A DNA stretch of 64,000 nt, from assembly GCF_002873455.1 (NCBI RefSeq), contig NZ_MCUN01000022.1, forward strand, positions 82,700-146,699. Reading direction: 5' to 3'. The notes beneath the pieces were generated by a model. That model was given only the letters and a program-made list of their open reading frames with translations, was not told where the DNA came from and searched no databases. Positions 33,495 through 42,927 of the stretch are shown here, one piece after another. This DNA comes from Vibrio splendidus. Lineage in GTDB: Bacteria; Pseudomonadota; Gammaproteobacteria; Enterobacterales; Vibrionaceae. How positions within the stretch are numbered: the stretch's first letter is position 1; every line of letters starts with the position of its first letter. The position numbers and the translations under genes were made by a program.

Positions 33495-35678
33495 TTATGC
33501 AAGTGCTTTCAACTTCAAGCGCATAGCATGCAGTACTGGCTCGGTGTAACCACTTGGTTGAGCACAACCTTCGAATACCAACTGACACGCCGCTGAGAAA
33601 GCAATGCTATTTTCAAAATCAGGCGCCATATTGTGATAGCTAGAATCACCTGCATTCTGCCCATCAACCACTGCGGCCATGCGCTTCATGGTTTTCATGA
33701 CTTGAGCTTCATTACAAATCCCATGGCGCAACCAGTTAGCAATGTGCTGGCTAGAAATACGCAGCGTTGCACGGTCTTCCATCAAGCCTACATCGTTAAT
33801 ATCTGGCACCTTTGAACAACCGACGCCTTGGTCAATCCAACGCACTACATAACCAAGAATACCTTGCGTACTGTTGTCCAATTCATTTTGGATATCTTGA
33901 GCTGTCAGCTTTTGTTTACCTAATAGCGGAATAGTCAGGATATCGTCGACGTTCGCTCTCACTCGCTCACGAAGCTCTTTCTGACGGCTCGGTACACTAA
34001 CCTTGTGATAGTGCAGAGCATGCAAAGTCGCGGCAGTTGGAGAAGGAACCCAAGCGGTATTTGCACCTGCTTGTGGGTGCCCGATTTTCGCATCCATCAT
34101 CTTGGCCATGTTGTCCGGCTCTGGCCACATGCCTTTACCGATCTGGGCTTTACCTTGCAGGCCACAAGCTAAGCCAAGATCAACGTTCTGATCTTCGTAT
34201 GCGCCAATCCAAGTCATGGTTTTCAGCTGTGTTTTAGGAGCAAACGGACCCGCTTCCATACTGGTGTGAATTTCATCACCCGTTCGATCTAGGAAACCAG
34301 TGTTGATGAACACGACACGGTCTTTAGCCGCGCGGATACATTCTTTTAGGTTGACTGAAGTACGACGCTCCTCGTCCATGATGCCGACTTTGATCGTGAA
34401 TCGATCTAGACCTAATGCATCTTCAATGCGACCAAATAGTTCATTGGTGAAGGCGACTTCTTCAGGACCATGCATCTTAGGTTTTACAATATTGATGCTG
34501 TTCGCGGTCGAGTTTTGGTACGCGCTGTTGCCTTTTAAATCATGCATCGCGATTAGCGAAGTGATCATGCCATCCATAATACCTTCAGGCACTTCATTAC
34601 CTTGAGCATCAATAATGGCAGGGTTGGTCATTAGGTGACCCACGTTGCGGATGAACAACATGCTGCGACCTTTAAGTGAAATCTCACCGCCCGTCACGCT
34701 GGTGTATTGGCGATCTGGATTAAGGTTACGAACGATGGTTTTGCCGTTTTTCTCTAGCGACTCTTGTAAGTCACCTTTCATCAAACCTAACCAGTTACGG
34801 TAAGCCAGTGCTTTATCTTCACCATCAACCGCAGCTACCGAGTCTTCGCAATCCATAATGGTGGTGAGAGCCGATTCTACCAGCACATCTTTAATACCAG
34901 CCACATCAACGCTGCCAATCGGTGCGCTAGGGTCAATTTGAATTTCGATATGTAGATTATTGTGTTTAAGTAGAATGCTTGAAGGTGCGCTTGCGTCACC
35001 TTGATAACCAATGAACTGGTTGCGATCAATCAAAGTGACTTCTTCGCCGTTGTCTAAGGTCGCTGTCAGTGTATTGCCAATATTGACGTTGCTGATGCTG
35101 TATTTGGTCACATCTTTATGGGAGACACCGTTTAAAGGTGCAGCATCATCAAGGAAACCTCTAGCGTAGCTCACTACCTTTGCACCGCGTACAGGGTTAA
35201 AGCTCCCACCCTTTTCCGCGCCGTCACTTTCACTGATAACATCGGTTCCGTAGAGCGCATCGTATAAGCTGCCCCAACGTGCGTTGGCCGCGTTAAGTGC
35301 AAAACGTGCATTCATAATAGGAACAACAAGCTGCGGACCCGCTTGTGTTGCAATTTCAGGCTCAACGCTGGCAGTCGTTACTTGAAAGTCATCGCCCTCA
35401 GGAACTAAGTAGCCGATCTGTTGTAGGAACTGTTTGTACTCAGCCGCATCCAAGGTTTGTCCTGCACGCTCTTGGTGCCAGACGTCAATTTGATGTTGAA
35501 GATCTTCACGCTTGATAAGTAATGCGCGGTTCTTAGGAGCCAAGTCTTCAAGGATAGTTGCAAATGATTGCCAAAAGTCTTCAGCGACAATGCCTGTCCC
35601 AGGAATGACCTGCTCATTAATTAATCGGTAGAGGGTGCTATCAATGTTCAAGCTTCCCTGTTGAATACGACTGCTCAT
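33495..35678 (-). CDS. glcB: Malate synthase G
   Basis: The 727-residue length is typical of the monomeric G isoform. Characteristic blocks include GRSMLFIRNVGHLM, KVGIMDEERRTSVNLKECIRAA, TGFLDRTGDEIHTSMEAGP and GKGMWPEPDNMA. It condenses glyoxylate with acetyl-CoA to malate. Together with the isocitrate lyase gene at 36.9 kb it forms a glyoxylate shunt, with a LysR gene between them. The shunt lets the cell grow on the C2 unit produced by the neighbouring taurine pathway. Confidence 0.95.
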   Translation of the reverse strand: MSSRIQQGSLNIDSTLYRLINEQVIPGTGIVAEDFWQSFATILEDLAPKNRALLIKREDLQHQIDVWHQERAGQTLDAAEYKQFLQQIGYLVPEGDDFQVTTASVEPEIATQAGPQLVVPIMNARFALNAANARWGSLYDALYGTDVISESDGAEKGGSFNPVRGAKVVSYARGFLDDAAPLNGVSHKDVTKYSISNVNIGNTLTATLDNGEEVTLIDRNQFIGYQGDASAPSSILLKHNNLHIEIQIDPSAPIGSVDVAGIKDVLVESALTTIMDCEDSVAAVDGEDKALAYRNWLGLMKGDLQESLEKNGKTIVRNLNPDRQYTSVTGGEISLKGRSMLFIRNVGHLMTNPAIIDAQGNEVPEGIMDGMITSLIAMHDLKGNSAYQNSTANSINIVKPKMHGPEEVAFTNELFGRIEDALGLDRFTIKVGIMDEERRTSVNLKECIRAAKDRVVFINTGFLDRTGDEIHTSMEAGPFAPKTQLKTMTWIGAYEDQNVDLGLACGLQGKAQIGKGMWPEPDNMAKMMDAKIGHPQAGANTAWVPSPTAATLHALHYHKVSVPSRQKELRERVRANVDDILTIPLLGKQKLTAQDIQNELDNSTQGILGYVVRWIDQGVGCSKVPDINDVGLMEDRATLRISSQHIANWLRHGICNEAQVMKTMKRMAAVVDGQNAGDSSYHNMAPDFENSIAFSAACQLVFEGCAQPSGYTEPVLHAMRLKLKALA

Positions 35679-35833
35679 AAAATCTCTCTCAAATTAACTG
35701 ATGACTACTCAATAGATTTACGTTACTAGCTCAAATTTACGTTTCTAATTTAAACTTACTTAACGGACATAAATTTAGCTAATTTATGCCACTTATACTG
35801 GATATTCATATAAAAAATACCCTACAAACTGTG

Positions 35834-36787
35834 TTATTCCGTCACACCACTCTCTATTTCATTGGCAACACTTTTAATCAAGCGACGCATCCATTGGTGG
35901 TCGGGATTGGTTTGTAACAATGGACTCCACGCCATTTTCACCTCAAAGGGCTCAATAGCGAATGGCGCAGGTTTGATTAACAACCTAGGGTTATTGCGCT
36001 GCAATTGCGCGGCTTTGGTTGGAATGGTCAGGATCAGATTCTTTTGTTGTGCGAAGAGAATCGCCGACAAGTAGTGTCGAGTAAACACCGTGATATTGCG
36101 CGTTTTACCAATCCGCATTAATGCTTCATCTATCCAACCAAGCTTTTGTGCTTCGCTTGGGTTGATCCCAACTCCGGTTCCCATCCCGGTCTTACTTACC
36201 CAAATATGTTGCGCCTTTAGATAAGACAAAATATCGAAGTTGTCAGCAATCGGATTATCACAGCTAAATAAGCAAGAGAACCCGTCGTGCCAAAGGCTCA
36301 TCTGATGGAACGACTGTGGAATGTCGTCAAAACGGTTGATGATAATGTCAACAGTGCCTTGCTCCACATCCTGATAACTCACGTCACTTGGCGTCATGAT
36401 ATCCAGTCGTATTTTCGGTGCTATCTCGCTCAACTTTTTCAATAGCGGCTGAATAATGGTCGACTCAGCATAGTCACTCGCCATGATACGAAACACACGT
36501 TCACTGTCTTCTGCATTAAACTCCGTGGTCGGCTGCAGTGTCTTCTCTACATTAACCAAGATGTTTCGAATCAGTGGCTGCAACTTATGTGCTCGTTCGG
36601 TCGGTATCATCCCTTCACTGGTTCTCACCAATAGCGGGTCTTCAAATAGATCACGCAATCGGCGTAGGCCATTACTCATGGCTGGCTGAGTTATTCCTAA
36701 TTGATTTGCTGCTCGTGTTACGTTTCTTTCACGCAGCAACATGTCTAAATACACAAGTAAATTAAGGTCTACACGAGCAATATTCAT
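35834..36787 (-). CDS. LysR-family regulator between glcB and aceA
   Basis: The 317-residue protein has an N-terminal helix-turn-helix (residues about 20-40, NVTRAANQLGITQPAMSNGL) and a LysR effector domain. It is divergent from aceA with a 141-bp gap and lies upstream of glcB on the same strand, so it is the obvious candidate to control the glyoxylate shunt. NahR/LeuO-type relatives bind aromatic or other acids; the effector cannot be told. Confidence 0.85.
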   Translation of the reverse strand: MNIARVDLNLLVYLDMLLRERNVTRAANQLGITQPAMSNGLRRLRDLFEDPLLVRTSEGMIPTERAHKLQPLIRNILVNVEKTLQPTTEFNAEDSERVFRIMASDYAESTIIQPLLKKLSEIAPKIRLDIMTPSDVSYQDVEQGTVDIIINRFDDIPQSFHQMSLWHDGFSCLFSCDNPIADNFDILSYLKAQHIWVSKTGMGTGVGINPSEAQKLGWIDEALMRIGKTRNITVFTRHYLSAILFAQQKNLILTIPTKAAQLQRNNPRLLIKPAPFAIEPFEVKMAWSPLLQTNPDHQWMRRLIKSVANEIESGVTE

Positions 36788-36928
36788 AAGAAAAATACCG
36801 AATATAATAACTATAAATTAACAAAATTATCACATACATGGTTATTCTTTGTCCATGGTTAGATTTAATCCAAATCGAATGACCTCGCCAAATTGGCCAA
36901 CATGTCCACGTGAAACTAAGGAATAGTT

Positions 36929-38527
36929 ATGTCGCAAATTACACAAGATATCGAAAAGATTGAAGTTGCAAAAAGCGCTGCTGGTGCTCCATGGGATGCA
37001 ATTAACCCTGAATCTGCAGCTCGTATGCGAGCTCAAAACAAATTCAAAACAGGTCTGGATATTGCGCAATACACGGCAGATATTATGCGTGCAGACATGG
37101 CGGCTTACGACGAAGACAGCTCTCAATACACTCAATCACTGGGTTGCTGGCATGGTTTCATCGGCCAACAAAAACTGATTTCTATTAAGAAGCACTTTGA
37201 TGGCAAAACAGACCGTCGTTACCTATACCTTTCAGGTTGGATGGTAGCAGCACTTCGCTCTGACTTCGGTCCACTTCCAGACCAATCAATGCATGAGAAA
37301 ACCTCGGTTGCAGGCCTAGTAGAAGAGCTATACACCTTCCTACGTCAAGCGGATGCTCGTGAACTAGGTGGCTTATTCCGTCAACTAGATGCGGCACGTG
37401 AAGCGGGCGATGTGAATCTACAAGACCAAATCCAAGACAAAATCGACAACCACGTAACACACGTAGTGCCAATCATTGCAGATATCGATGCTGGTTTCGG
37501 TAACGCAGAAGCGACTTACCTAATGGCTAAGCAGATGATTGAAGCGGGTGCATGTTGTCTACAAATCGAAAACCAAGTAGCCGATGAGAAGCAATGTGGT
37601 CACCAAGACGGTAAAGTTACGGTTCCTCATGCTGACTTCCACGCAAAACTTCGCGCACTTCGTTACGCTTTCCTTGAACTAGGCATCGACAACGGCGTTA
37701 TTGTTGCTCGTACCGATTCACAAGGTGCTGGTCTAACAAAAGAAATCGCAGTAGTGAAAGAACCTGGTGACCAAGGTGATATCTACAACTCATACCTAGA
37801 TGTTGAAGAGATCGATGTTGCAGATATGGCAGAAGGTGATGTTTGCTTTAACCGTGACGGCAAACTAGTTCGACCTAAGCGTCTGCCTTCAGGACTATAC
37901 CAATTCCGCGAAGGTACAGGTGAAGACCGCTGTGTATTCGACTGTATTGAAGCAATCAACGCGGGTGCTGACCTTCTTTGGATTGAGACTGAGAAACCAC
38001 ACATCGGTCAAATCAAAGAGATGATGGACGGCGTACGTGAAGTTCACCCTAACGCTAAGCTGGTATACAACAACTCTCCATCATTCAACTGGACGCTAAA
38101 CTTCCGCCAACAGGCATACGATGCACTGGCAGCAGAAGGTAAAGACGTATCAGCATACGACCGTGCAAGCCTTATGAGTGCGGAATACGATGAAACGGAA
38201 CTGTCTGCAAGCGCTGACGAGAAGATTCGTACATTCCAAGCCGATGCATCGCGTGAAGCGGGTATCTTCCACCACTTGATTACACTACCTACTTACCACA
38301 CCGCAGCGCTGTCTACTGATAACCTTGCGAAAGAGTACTTCGGTGACCAAGGCATGCTGGGCTACGTTGCGAATGTTCAACGTAAAGAAATCCGCCAAGG
38401 CATCGCATGTGTTAAACACCAAAACATGTCTGGTTCAGACATGGGTGATGACCACAAAGAGTACTTTGCTGGTGAGAATGCACTAAAAGCAGCGGGTGAA
38501 GCGAATACGTCTAATCAATTTGATTAA
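36929..38527 (+). CDS. aceA: Isocitrate lyase
   Basis: The 532-residue protein is the longer type of isocitrate lyase. The catalytic KQCGH block includes C223; PIIADIDAGFGNAEATYLMAKQM is the metal and substrate region. It splits isocitrate into succinate and glyoxylate. The start codon is preceded by ctaagga, a good ribosome-binding site. It is divergent from the LysR gene and followed by a long hairpin. Confidence 0.95.
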   Translation: MSQITQDIEKIEVAKSAAGAPWDAINPESAARMRAQNKFKTGLDIAQYTADIMRADMAAYDEDSSQYTQSLGCWHGFIGQQKLISIKKHFDGKTDRRYLYLSGWMVAALRSDFGPLPDQSMHEKTSVAGLVEELYTFLRQADARELGGLFRQLDAAREAGDVNLQDQIQDKIDNHVTHVVPIIADIDAGFGNAEATYLMAKQMIEAGACCLQIENQVADEKQCGHQDGKVTVPHADFHAKLRALRYAFLELGIDNGVIVARTDSQGAGLTKEIAVVKEPGDQGDIYNSYLDVEEIDVADMAEGDVCFNRDGKLVRPKRLPSGLYQFREGTGEDRCVFDCIEAINAGADLLWIETEKPHIGQIKEMMDGVREVHPNAKLVYNNSPSFNWTLNFRQQAYDALAAEGKDVSAYDRASLMSAEYDETELSASADEKIRTFQADASREAGIFHHLITLPTYHTAALSTDNLAKEYFGDQGMLGYVANVQRKEIRQGIACVKHQNMSGSDMGDDHKEYFAGENALKAAGEANTSNQFD

Positions 38528-38592
38528 TCGTTAACAGTGTTTCCCTTCTAGAATCTCCCCTTCCCTTTTCCCTGTTAGGTACCGGGAGGGAG

Positions 38593-38639
38593 GAGGTTTT
38601 GGGATGAAGCTTGTACTGCCGGCTTCATCTCAAAGCCTC
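38593..38639 (+). terminator. Long hairpin after aceA
   Basis: An 18-bp stem (gaggttttgggatgaagc / gcttcatctcaaagcctc, 2 imperfect pairs) with an 11-nt loop and no T run. It may be a weak terminator or an RNA-stabilising structure. Confidence 0.6.
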
Positions 38640-38732
38640 AAATTTGTGTTCCACTCCACTGTGACCCTGAAAAATTCTGTTTAAACTGATCACATTCCTG
38701 TTTGTTGATTTTCCTATTTATTGAGAGTGCCT

Positions 38733-39311
38733 ATGATTTCAATACCGACACACCTACAAGATGCTAAAACACTGCTGTCAGAAAATGGTTTCGCTACTGG
38801 TGATACTTGGTATCACGGCACATCTTCAGCCTTACTCGCTTCAATCCAAGGCCAAGGGCTGAAACGCTCAGGAGACAAAGCACTCAATGAAGCCGCTTCA
38901 AAAACCATGGCAACCATTGGTAATAATTACACAGAATTCGTTGAGCCCGTGTTCTTAACTCAGAGCAAAGAACTGGCCTACTACTGGGCTCAGCAAACCA
39001 TTCGCGAACGCAGCACTCGTTTTGAGGGTGAAGAGCGCCCTATCGTGTTAGCCATCAACCTATCTGAAAAACAACAAGCCAAAGTAAGGCCTGACGTTGG
39101 CGCAATGAGCCTATTAATGATGAGTGTTGGCGAGCAATTCATGGCTCACCTCACTGAGATCTATCAAGAAAACAACATCGTAGGCCCCGACATCGAACTG
39201 CGCACTGCGGATCGTATGGACTATCTCAATAAGCTTGGAATGGCCTACATTGATGAAGACATCAGCCGTGCTTGTGTGCAAGAGCTGTCAGAGCCGGACC
39301 TGACCTGTTAA
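38733..39311 (+). CDS. ADP-ribosyltransferase-like protein
   Basis: The protein is 192 residues from the ATG at 38733, preferred for gagag seven bases upstream. It carries WYHGTSS (H28-G29-T30), then a helix and IQGQGLK, and later VFLTQSKELAYYWAQQ. This order, a YHGT strand followed by a surface loop with V(F/Y)LT, is the pattern of the ART fold of KptA, DarT and toxin-like mono-ADP-ribosyltransferases. The rest is helical and no signal peptide is present. Target and activity are unknown; no partner antitoxin-like gene is next to it. Confidence 0.5.
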   Translation: MISIPTHLQDAKTLLSENGFATGDTWYHGTSSALLASIQGQGLKRSGDKALNEAASKTMATIGNNYTEFVEPVFLTQSKELAYYWAQQTIRERSTRFEGEERPIVLAINLSEKQQAKVRPDVGAMSLLMMSVGEQFMAHLTEIYQENNIVGPDIELRTADRMDYLNKLGMAYIDEDISRACVQELSEPDLTC

Positions 39312-39343
39312 TAAGCTTTATTACGTTAGCACTATTCAGAAGA

Positions 39344-39373
39344 AAAAATGGCTCCTAAGTAGGAGCCATTTTT
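39344..39373. terminator. Bidirectional intrinsic terminator
   Basis: A 13-bp stem (aaaaatggctcct / aggagccattttt) with a 4-nt loop between convergent genes. Confidence 0.9.
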
Positions 39374-39410
39374 AAATGTGACGTTATTTACATGCTCGTT
39401 AATCAATAGA

Positions 39411-39812
39411 CTAGTTAATCAATGGACACAGACGACCTTGCTGCGCAGGTTGCATCATTTCGATGTCACCTTGTAGAGAGCGAAATACAATGGTATTCCA
39501 CACTTCACCATTGTCCATTTCAAACTCGATAGCGTAATTCAAACCCGCGACAACCTGAGTTCGAACACTCAAGATCTGTTCGAGGTCGGCAGAGGTGTTC
39601 ATTTGGCCAAGAACGACATCTAACGCCTGCTTAGCTTGGGGTGTAATATCACTTTGAGACCAACCACCCGTCAGATTTTTGGTGCTACAGATCGGATTCA
39701 CATTCTCTTGCGATTGAACTGGTACCTCAGATTCCTGACTACACCCTGCTAACACAGCGACACTAAACAAGGTTACAACTCCAAGTAATGATGTTAATCG
39801 TGCTTTCTTCAT
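39411..39812 (-). CDS. Cystatin-like lipoprotein
   Basis: The 133-residue protein has a lipoprotein signal with lipobox LAGC (C24). The mature part has the three landmarks of cystatins: an N-terminal Gly pair (GGWS, residues 49-52), the QVVAG loop (residues 86-90, TQVVAGLNY) and a later Trp (EVW, residue 105). Cystatins inhibit papain-type cysteine proteases. Here the domain would be anchored in the outer or inner membrane facing the periplasm. It lies downstream of the collagenase gene on the same strand, separated by a terminator. I am sure of the lipobox and the motif; the inhibitory function is inference. Confidence 0.75.
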   Translation of the reverse strand: MKKARLTSLLGVVTLFSVAVLAGCSQESEVPVQSQENVNPICSTKNLTGGWSQSDITPQAKQALDVVLGQMNTSADLEQILSVRTQVVAGLNYAIEFEMDNGEVWNTIVFRSLQGDIEMMQPAQQGRLCPLIN

Positions 39813-39948
39813 AAATTCTCTCTACCTCTGTCATTCACAAGGGGTTACCTGCAATGATGTTTCATATGCAGACAAGCTTAAACCTCGAATGTCATCACTT
39901 CATCAGAAATTATGCTGGAACGGTCCCCTAAACACAGAACACTGTCAG

Positions 39949-39983
39949 AAAAACAAAGCCGAACATTCATGCTCGGCTTTTTA
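39949..39983 (-). terminator. Intrinsic terminator of the collagenase gene
   Basis: Stem agccga/tcggct extended by A/T pairs with a 10-nt loop; U-rich on the minus strand. Confidence 0.75.
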
Positions 39984-40034
39984 TCTCAATAGCTTAAATA
40001 TTATTGATGATAAAAAGCCATTGAGGTTAATGTC

Positions 40035-42482
40035 TTAATGAAAATAAACCAACATCTCGACATCATCACCTTGTTGTTCTGCACCGAGTAAGAAGTGTAA
40101 ATAGCCTTCCTTTGTTACAGGGATTTGTAGGTACTCATTGCTACCACGGTAATCAGAGACATAGTCATGCTGTCCTGCCGTTGGCCAATATGAGTGACTG
40201 GCAAACAGATCAACGTTACCTCGATTTTGGTGCTCGGTATTCTTATCATTTAACCACACTCTTACCTCCTGCACGCCCTGTGGGACATAAACCGCGGCAT
40301 AACGTCGCTGATTCACAGTCAGGGTTTGAACCTGACCCGATTCGAAGATCACTGGTGTTAAATCATCTTGTTCTTGTGTAGGTGGTGTTGGCGTTTCTGT
40401 TTCTAGCGAAGCCAACAGTGTCACATCCTTGAAATCGGTACGCCCCGCAATACTCATGTAGTAGCGACCCGGTTTGATATAACCTGATGTCTCTGGCTCA
40501 AACGTGACAAGCTCATTATTGCCGTTACCATATTGACTAAATTCAAAGTCATAGTAATGCGCTTCCTTGTTGTAGCTCATGTAAAGATCAGCATCACCTT
40601 GGCTTTGGCCTGAAGCATGACCTTCAATCGAAACCTCAAAATGCGTGGTGTTCTCTGGTACATCGACGTAGAACAACTGCTCACTGTACGCCTCGCCGTT
40701 CAACACTACACCTTGGTTTGCTGCAAGCACTATGGCTTGGTCTGTTGGATTTGTAGGGTCAGTCGGTTCTGTGGGATCAGTCGGCTCTGTTGGTTCACTT
40801 GAAACGGTGTCTAGCCAACGCTCAAACTCACCATTGTATTGTTGCCCAAGCACTTTCACTTGTTGCGCCCATTCTGAAAATTTGCCAGCACGAGACAGTG
40901 CCAACAAGCTCTGTACTTCTTGAGGATGTTCTTCCATCATAAAGCGCACTGCCAAGTAACCCCATCGGTAAATACGATTAGAATCGTGCGAGTAAGTGGT
41001 CGCAAGCACATCCGACAAACTCATCTTCCCGCTGCTAATCAAACCAACAGCGGCATCGTAACCTTGCTGGTAATGCATGAACTCAGCAAAACCTTCTAGC
41101 CACCACACGACATAGCCATGAGCCAAATTATCACTAAAGGAACCATACTGGTTAAAACGAGCATCGAGATAATGGGTGTATTCATGCTCTAAATTAAGAA
41201 TCGAAAGGTCATCGCCGTTAGCATAACGATAAGCTACAAAACGTGCCACGTTACCCACTTCTGCAGGGTTTCCTTCTAAATACTGACCGCCGTTGTCGGT
41301 GGTGTTTCCAAACAAAAATGCAGAGTAATCGGTGTAGCTACCTTTGCTGCCAAATACCGCCACTTCAACGTGGTTGTTGTTATCGTCAGCGACGGGTTGT
41401 TGCCCAGTATTCGCCACTTGATGAAACTCTGCCTCTTTCGCTGCCAACACATCACACGCTTCAATAGCTTGTGACACACTCAAGTCTTGAGAGCGAATAA
41501 TGGCAGGCCCTTGGCATTCATGACGATTAGGAAGAATACGCATGGCTACATCACGTTTTGCTTCCTCAATATCTAATCCGTTCAAGCCTTCAGGAGCATA
41601 ATGGCCCATCATTTCAACAGCGGCCAACCAAAGTTTGTCATGCTCACTGCCAAGCGGATTTTGTGCCATCACTTGCTGCATAACTCGTAACGCTTTATCT
41701 TTAGTTTCTTTGTTTGGGCTTGCAAGCAAGCGACCGGTTTCACGGACTGCGTTATAAACAAGAAAACCTGCATCAGTATCCAATGCCCAAGAGTTATCAC
41801 GAGCGAACGCTGCAAGCGTATCGATATGCTGAGTATGACTCGCCATATAATCGTAAAAGTTATCTCTAGCTGCGTGACCAGCCATTGCTCGAAACAGATT
41901 ATTTAACCCGTCGACCCATTGTGAGTCTTGCGCGGTCTCTCTATTGAAGTGGGTCAGTGCCGCAAGTTGAGCGTCCATCGTCAATGGTAATTGCTTAACG
42001 TTATCGACCATCAGCGTCAAACTTTTCATCGCTCCAACTTGTTCACGACCTTGGTTTAGTGCATTTGCATTCGCAAGAAAAGCATTGACCGATTGAGCAA
42101 ACCGCTGGCTCAACGCCTCAGAAAAATTGTCTGCTTGCGCATTATAGCGAACGTAATAAGCCGCACGAACAAACTCACCAAGGTTTTCGAGCTTACGAGC
42201 TTGTTCCGATTCACCTCGATAATGGGTAATTTCTGAGTTCAGCGCGACCTGAATACGGCTTAGGTTAGCTTCACTGTAGATATTATTTAATGAATTTTCC
42301 GAAGCTGAGAACCAAGAGCTATAACAGCTGTTGTCCGCTGCAGAAACAGACAAAACAAGCTCAGAAGCTAGCTGAAGATCCGAAACATCACACTGACTTT
42401 CAGCAAAAGAGAAACTGGAAACAGTGGCAAGCATGCAAGCGATCGCCAAACGATGGCGTGGGAATAAACGGGGATGAGACAT
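40035..42482 (-). CDS. Secreted M9 collagenase with two PPC domains
   Basis: The protein is 815 residues from the ATG at 42482 (MSHPRLFPRHRLAI), preferred because it gives a standard signal peptide ending SFSFAES. The zinc site HEYTH is at residues 433-437, and a downstream GFAEF supplies the third ligand, as in Vibrio collagenases. A Pro-Thr linker (repeats of PTEPTDPT) joins the catalytic part to two PPC-type beta-sandwich domains of about 100 residues that bind collagen or aid secretion. The product would be exported by the type II system and degrade collagen or gelatin. The DNA under the linker is a short tandem repeat near 40740-40800. Confidence 0.88.
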   Translation of the reverse strand: MSHPRLFPRHRLAIACMLATVSSFSFAESQCDVSDLQLASELVLSVSAADNSCYSSWFSASENSLNNIYSEANLSRIQVALNSEITHYRGESEQARKLENLGEFVRAAYYVRYNAQADNFSEALSQRFAQSVNAFLANANALNQGREQVGAMKSLTLMVDNVKQLPLTMDAQLAALTHFNRETAQDSQWVDGLNNLFRAMAGHAARDNFYDYMASHTQHIDTLAAFARDNSWALDTDAGFLVYNAVRETGRLLASPNKETKDKALRVMQQVMAQNPLGSEHDKLWLAAVEMMGHYAPEGLNGLDIEEAKRDVAMRILPNRHECQGPAIIRSQDLSVSQAIEACDVLAAKEAEFHQVANTGQQPVADDNNNHVEVAVFGSKGSYTDYSAFLFGNTTDNGGQYLEGNPAEVGNVARFVAYRYANGDDLSILNLEHEYTHYLDARFNQYGSFSDNLAHGYVVWWLEGFAEFMHYQQGYDAAVGLISSGKMSLSDVLATTYSHDSNRIYRWGYLAVRFMMEEHPQEVQSLLALSRAGKFSEWAQQVKVLGQQYNGEFERWLDTVSSEPTEPTDPTEPTDPTNPTDQAIVLAANQGVVLNGEAYSEQLFYVDVPENTTHFEVSIEGHASGQSQGDADLYMSYNKEAHYYDFEFSQYGNGNNELVTFEPETSGYIKPGRYYMSIAGRTDFKDVTLLASLETETPTPPTQEQDDLTPVIFESGQVQTLTVNQRRYAAVYVPQGVQEVRVWLNDKNTEHQNRGNVDLFASHSYWPTAGQHDYVSDYRGSNEYLQIPVTKEGYLHFLLGAEQQGDDVEMLVYFH
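40745..40798 (-). repeat. Tandem repeat coding for the Pro-Thr linker
   Basis: Short direct repeats of the type gtcggttctgtgggatca encode PTEPTDPT units. The copy number could vary between strains without breaking the frame, since the units are 9 or 18 bp. Confidence 0.65.
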
Positions 42483-42927
42483 ACAACACTCATTAGTTAA
42501 ATATATATTTGGGGTCGCCGTTATATTCCTTACAACCAACAAGGTGAATTCATGTGCATATGATTTATGAGATTGGTTCAAAAAATAGATATTTTACGTT
42601 ATTTTATAAATTCAAAAGTTTATGCTCGACTTAACTCCACTTAAGGTGGGAATGGGAACAGATAACACAAGGTGTTGATAGTAATGTATTTTATTCTTAC
42701 GTAATTTAATCAAGATACGACAGGCCTATGTTGTTAAGGGACCGTGCAAGTAGTAGAATCCAGCCATGTTATGCAACTTATCCCTCACAAAATAGGCACA
42801 AATAAAGTTACGGCTGACTTGCTTCAAGTAACATTATTCTAAAAAACACTAAAAGTTTTGTGTCCTGTAGACAGTGCAGATCGAATAAAAATAACTATAT
42901 AAACCTAGGCTAGGTTCGGTTAATCAA
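42483..42927. other. Intergenic region between collagenase and luxM
   Basis: This is 445 bp without a credible ORF. It contains a near palindrome ccacttaaggtgg at about 42637. It must hold the promoters of both divergent genes; no LuxR-type box was recognised with confidence. Confidence 0.5.

Noticed and set aside
42483..42581. N-terminal extension of the collagenase
   Set aside because: The ATG at 42482 gives a standard signal peptide, while the longer form puts 33 residues before it.
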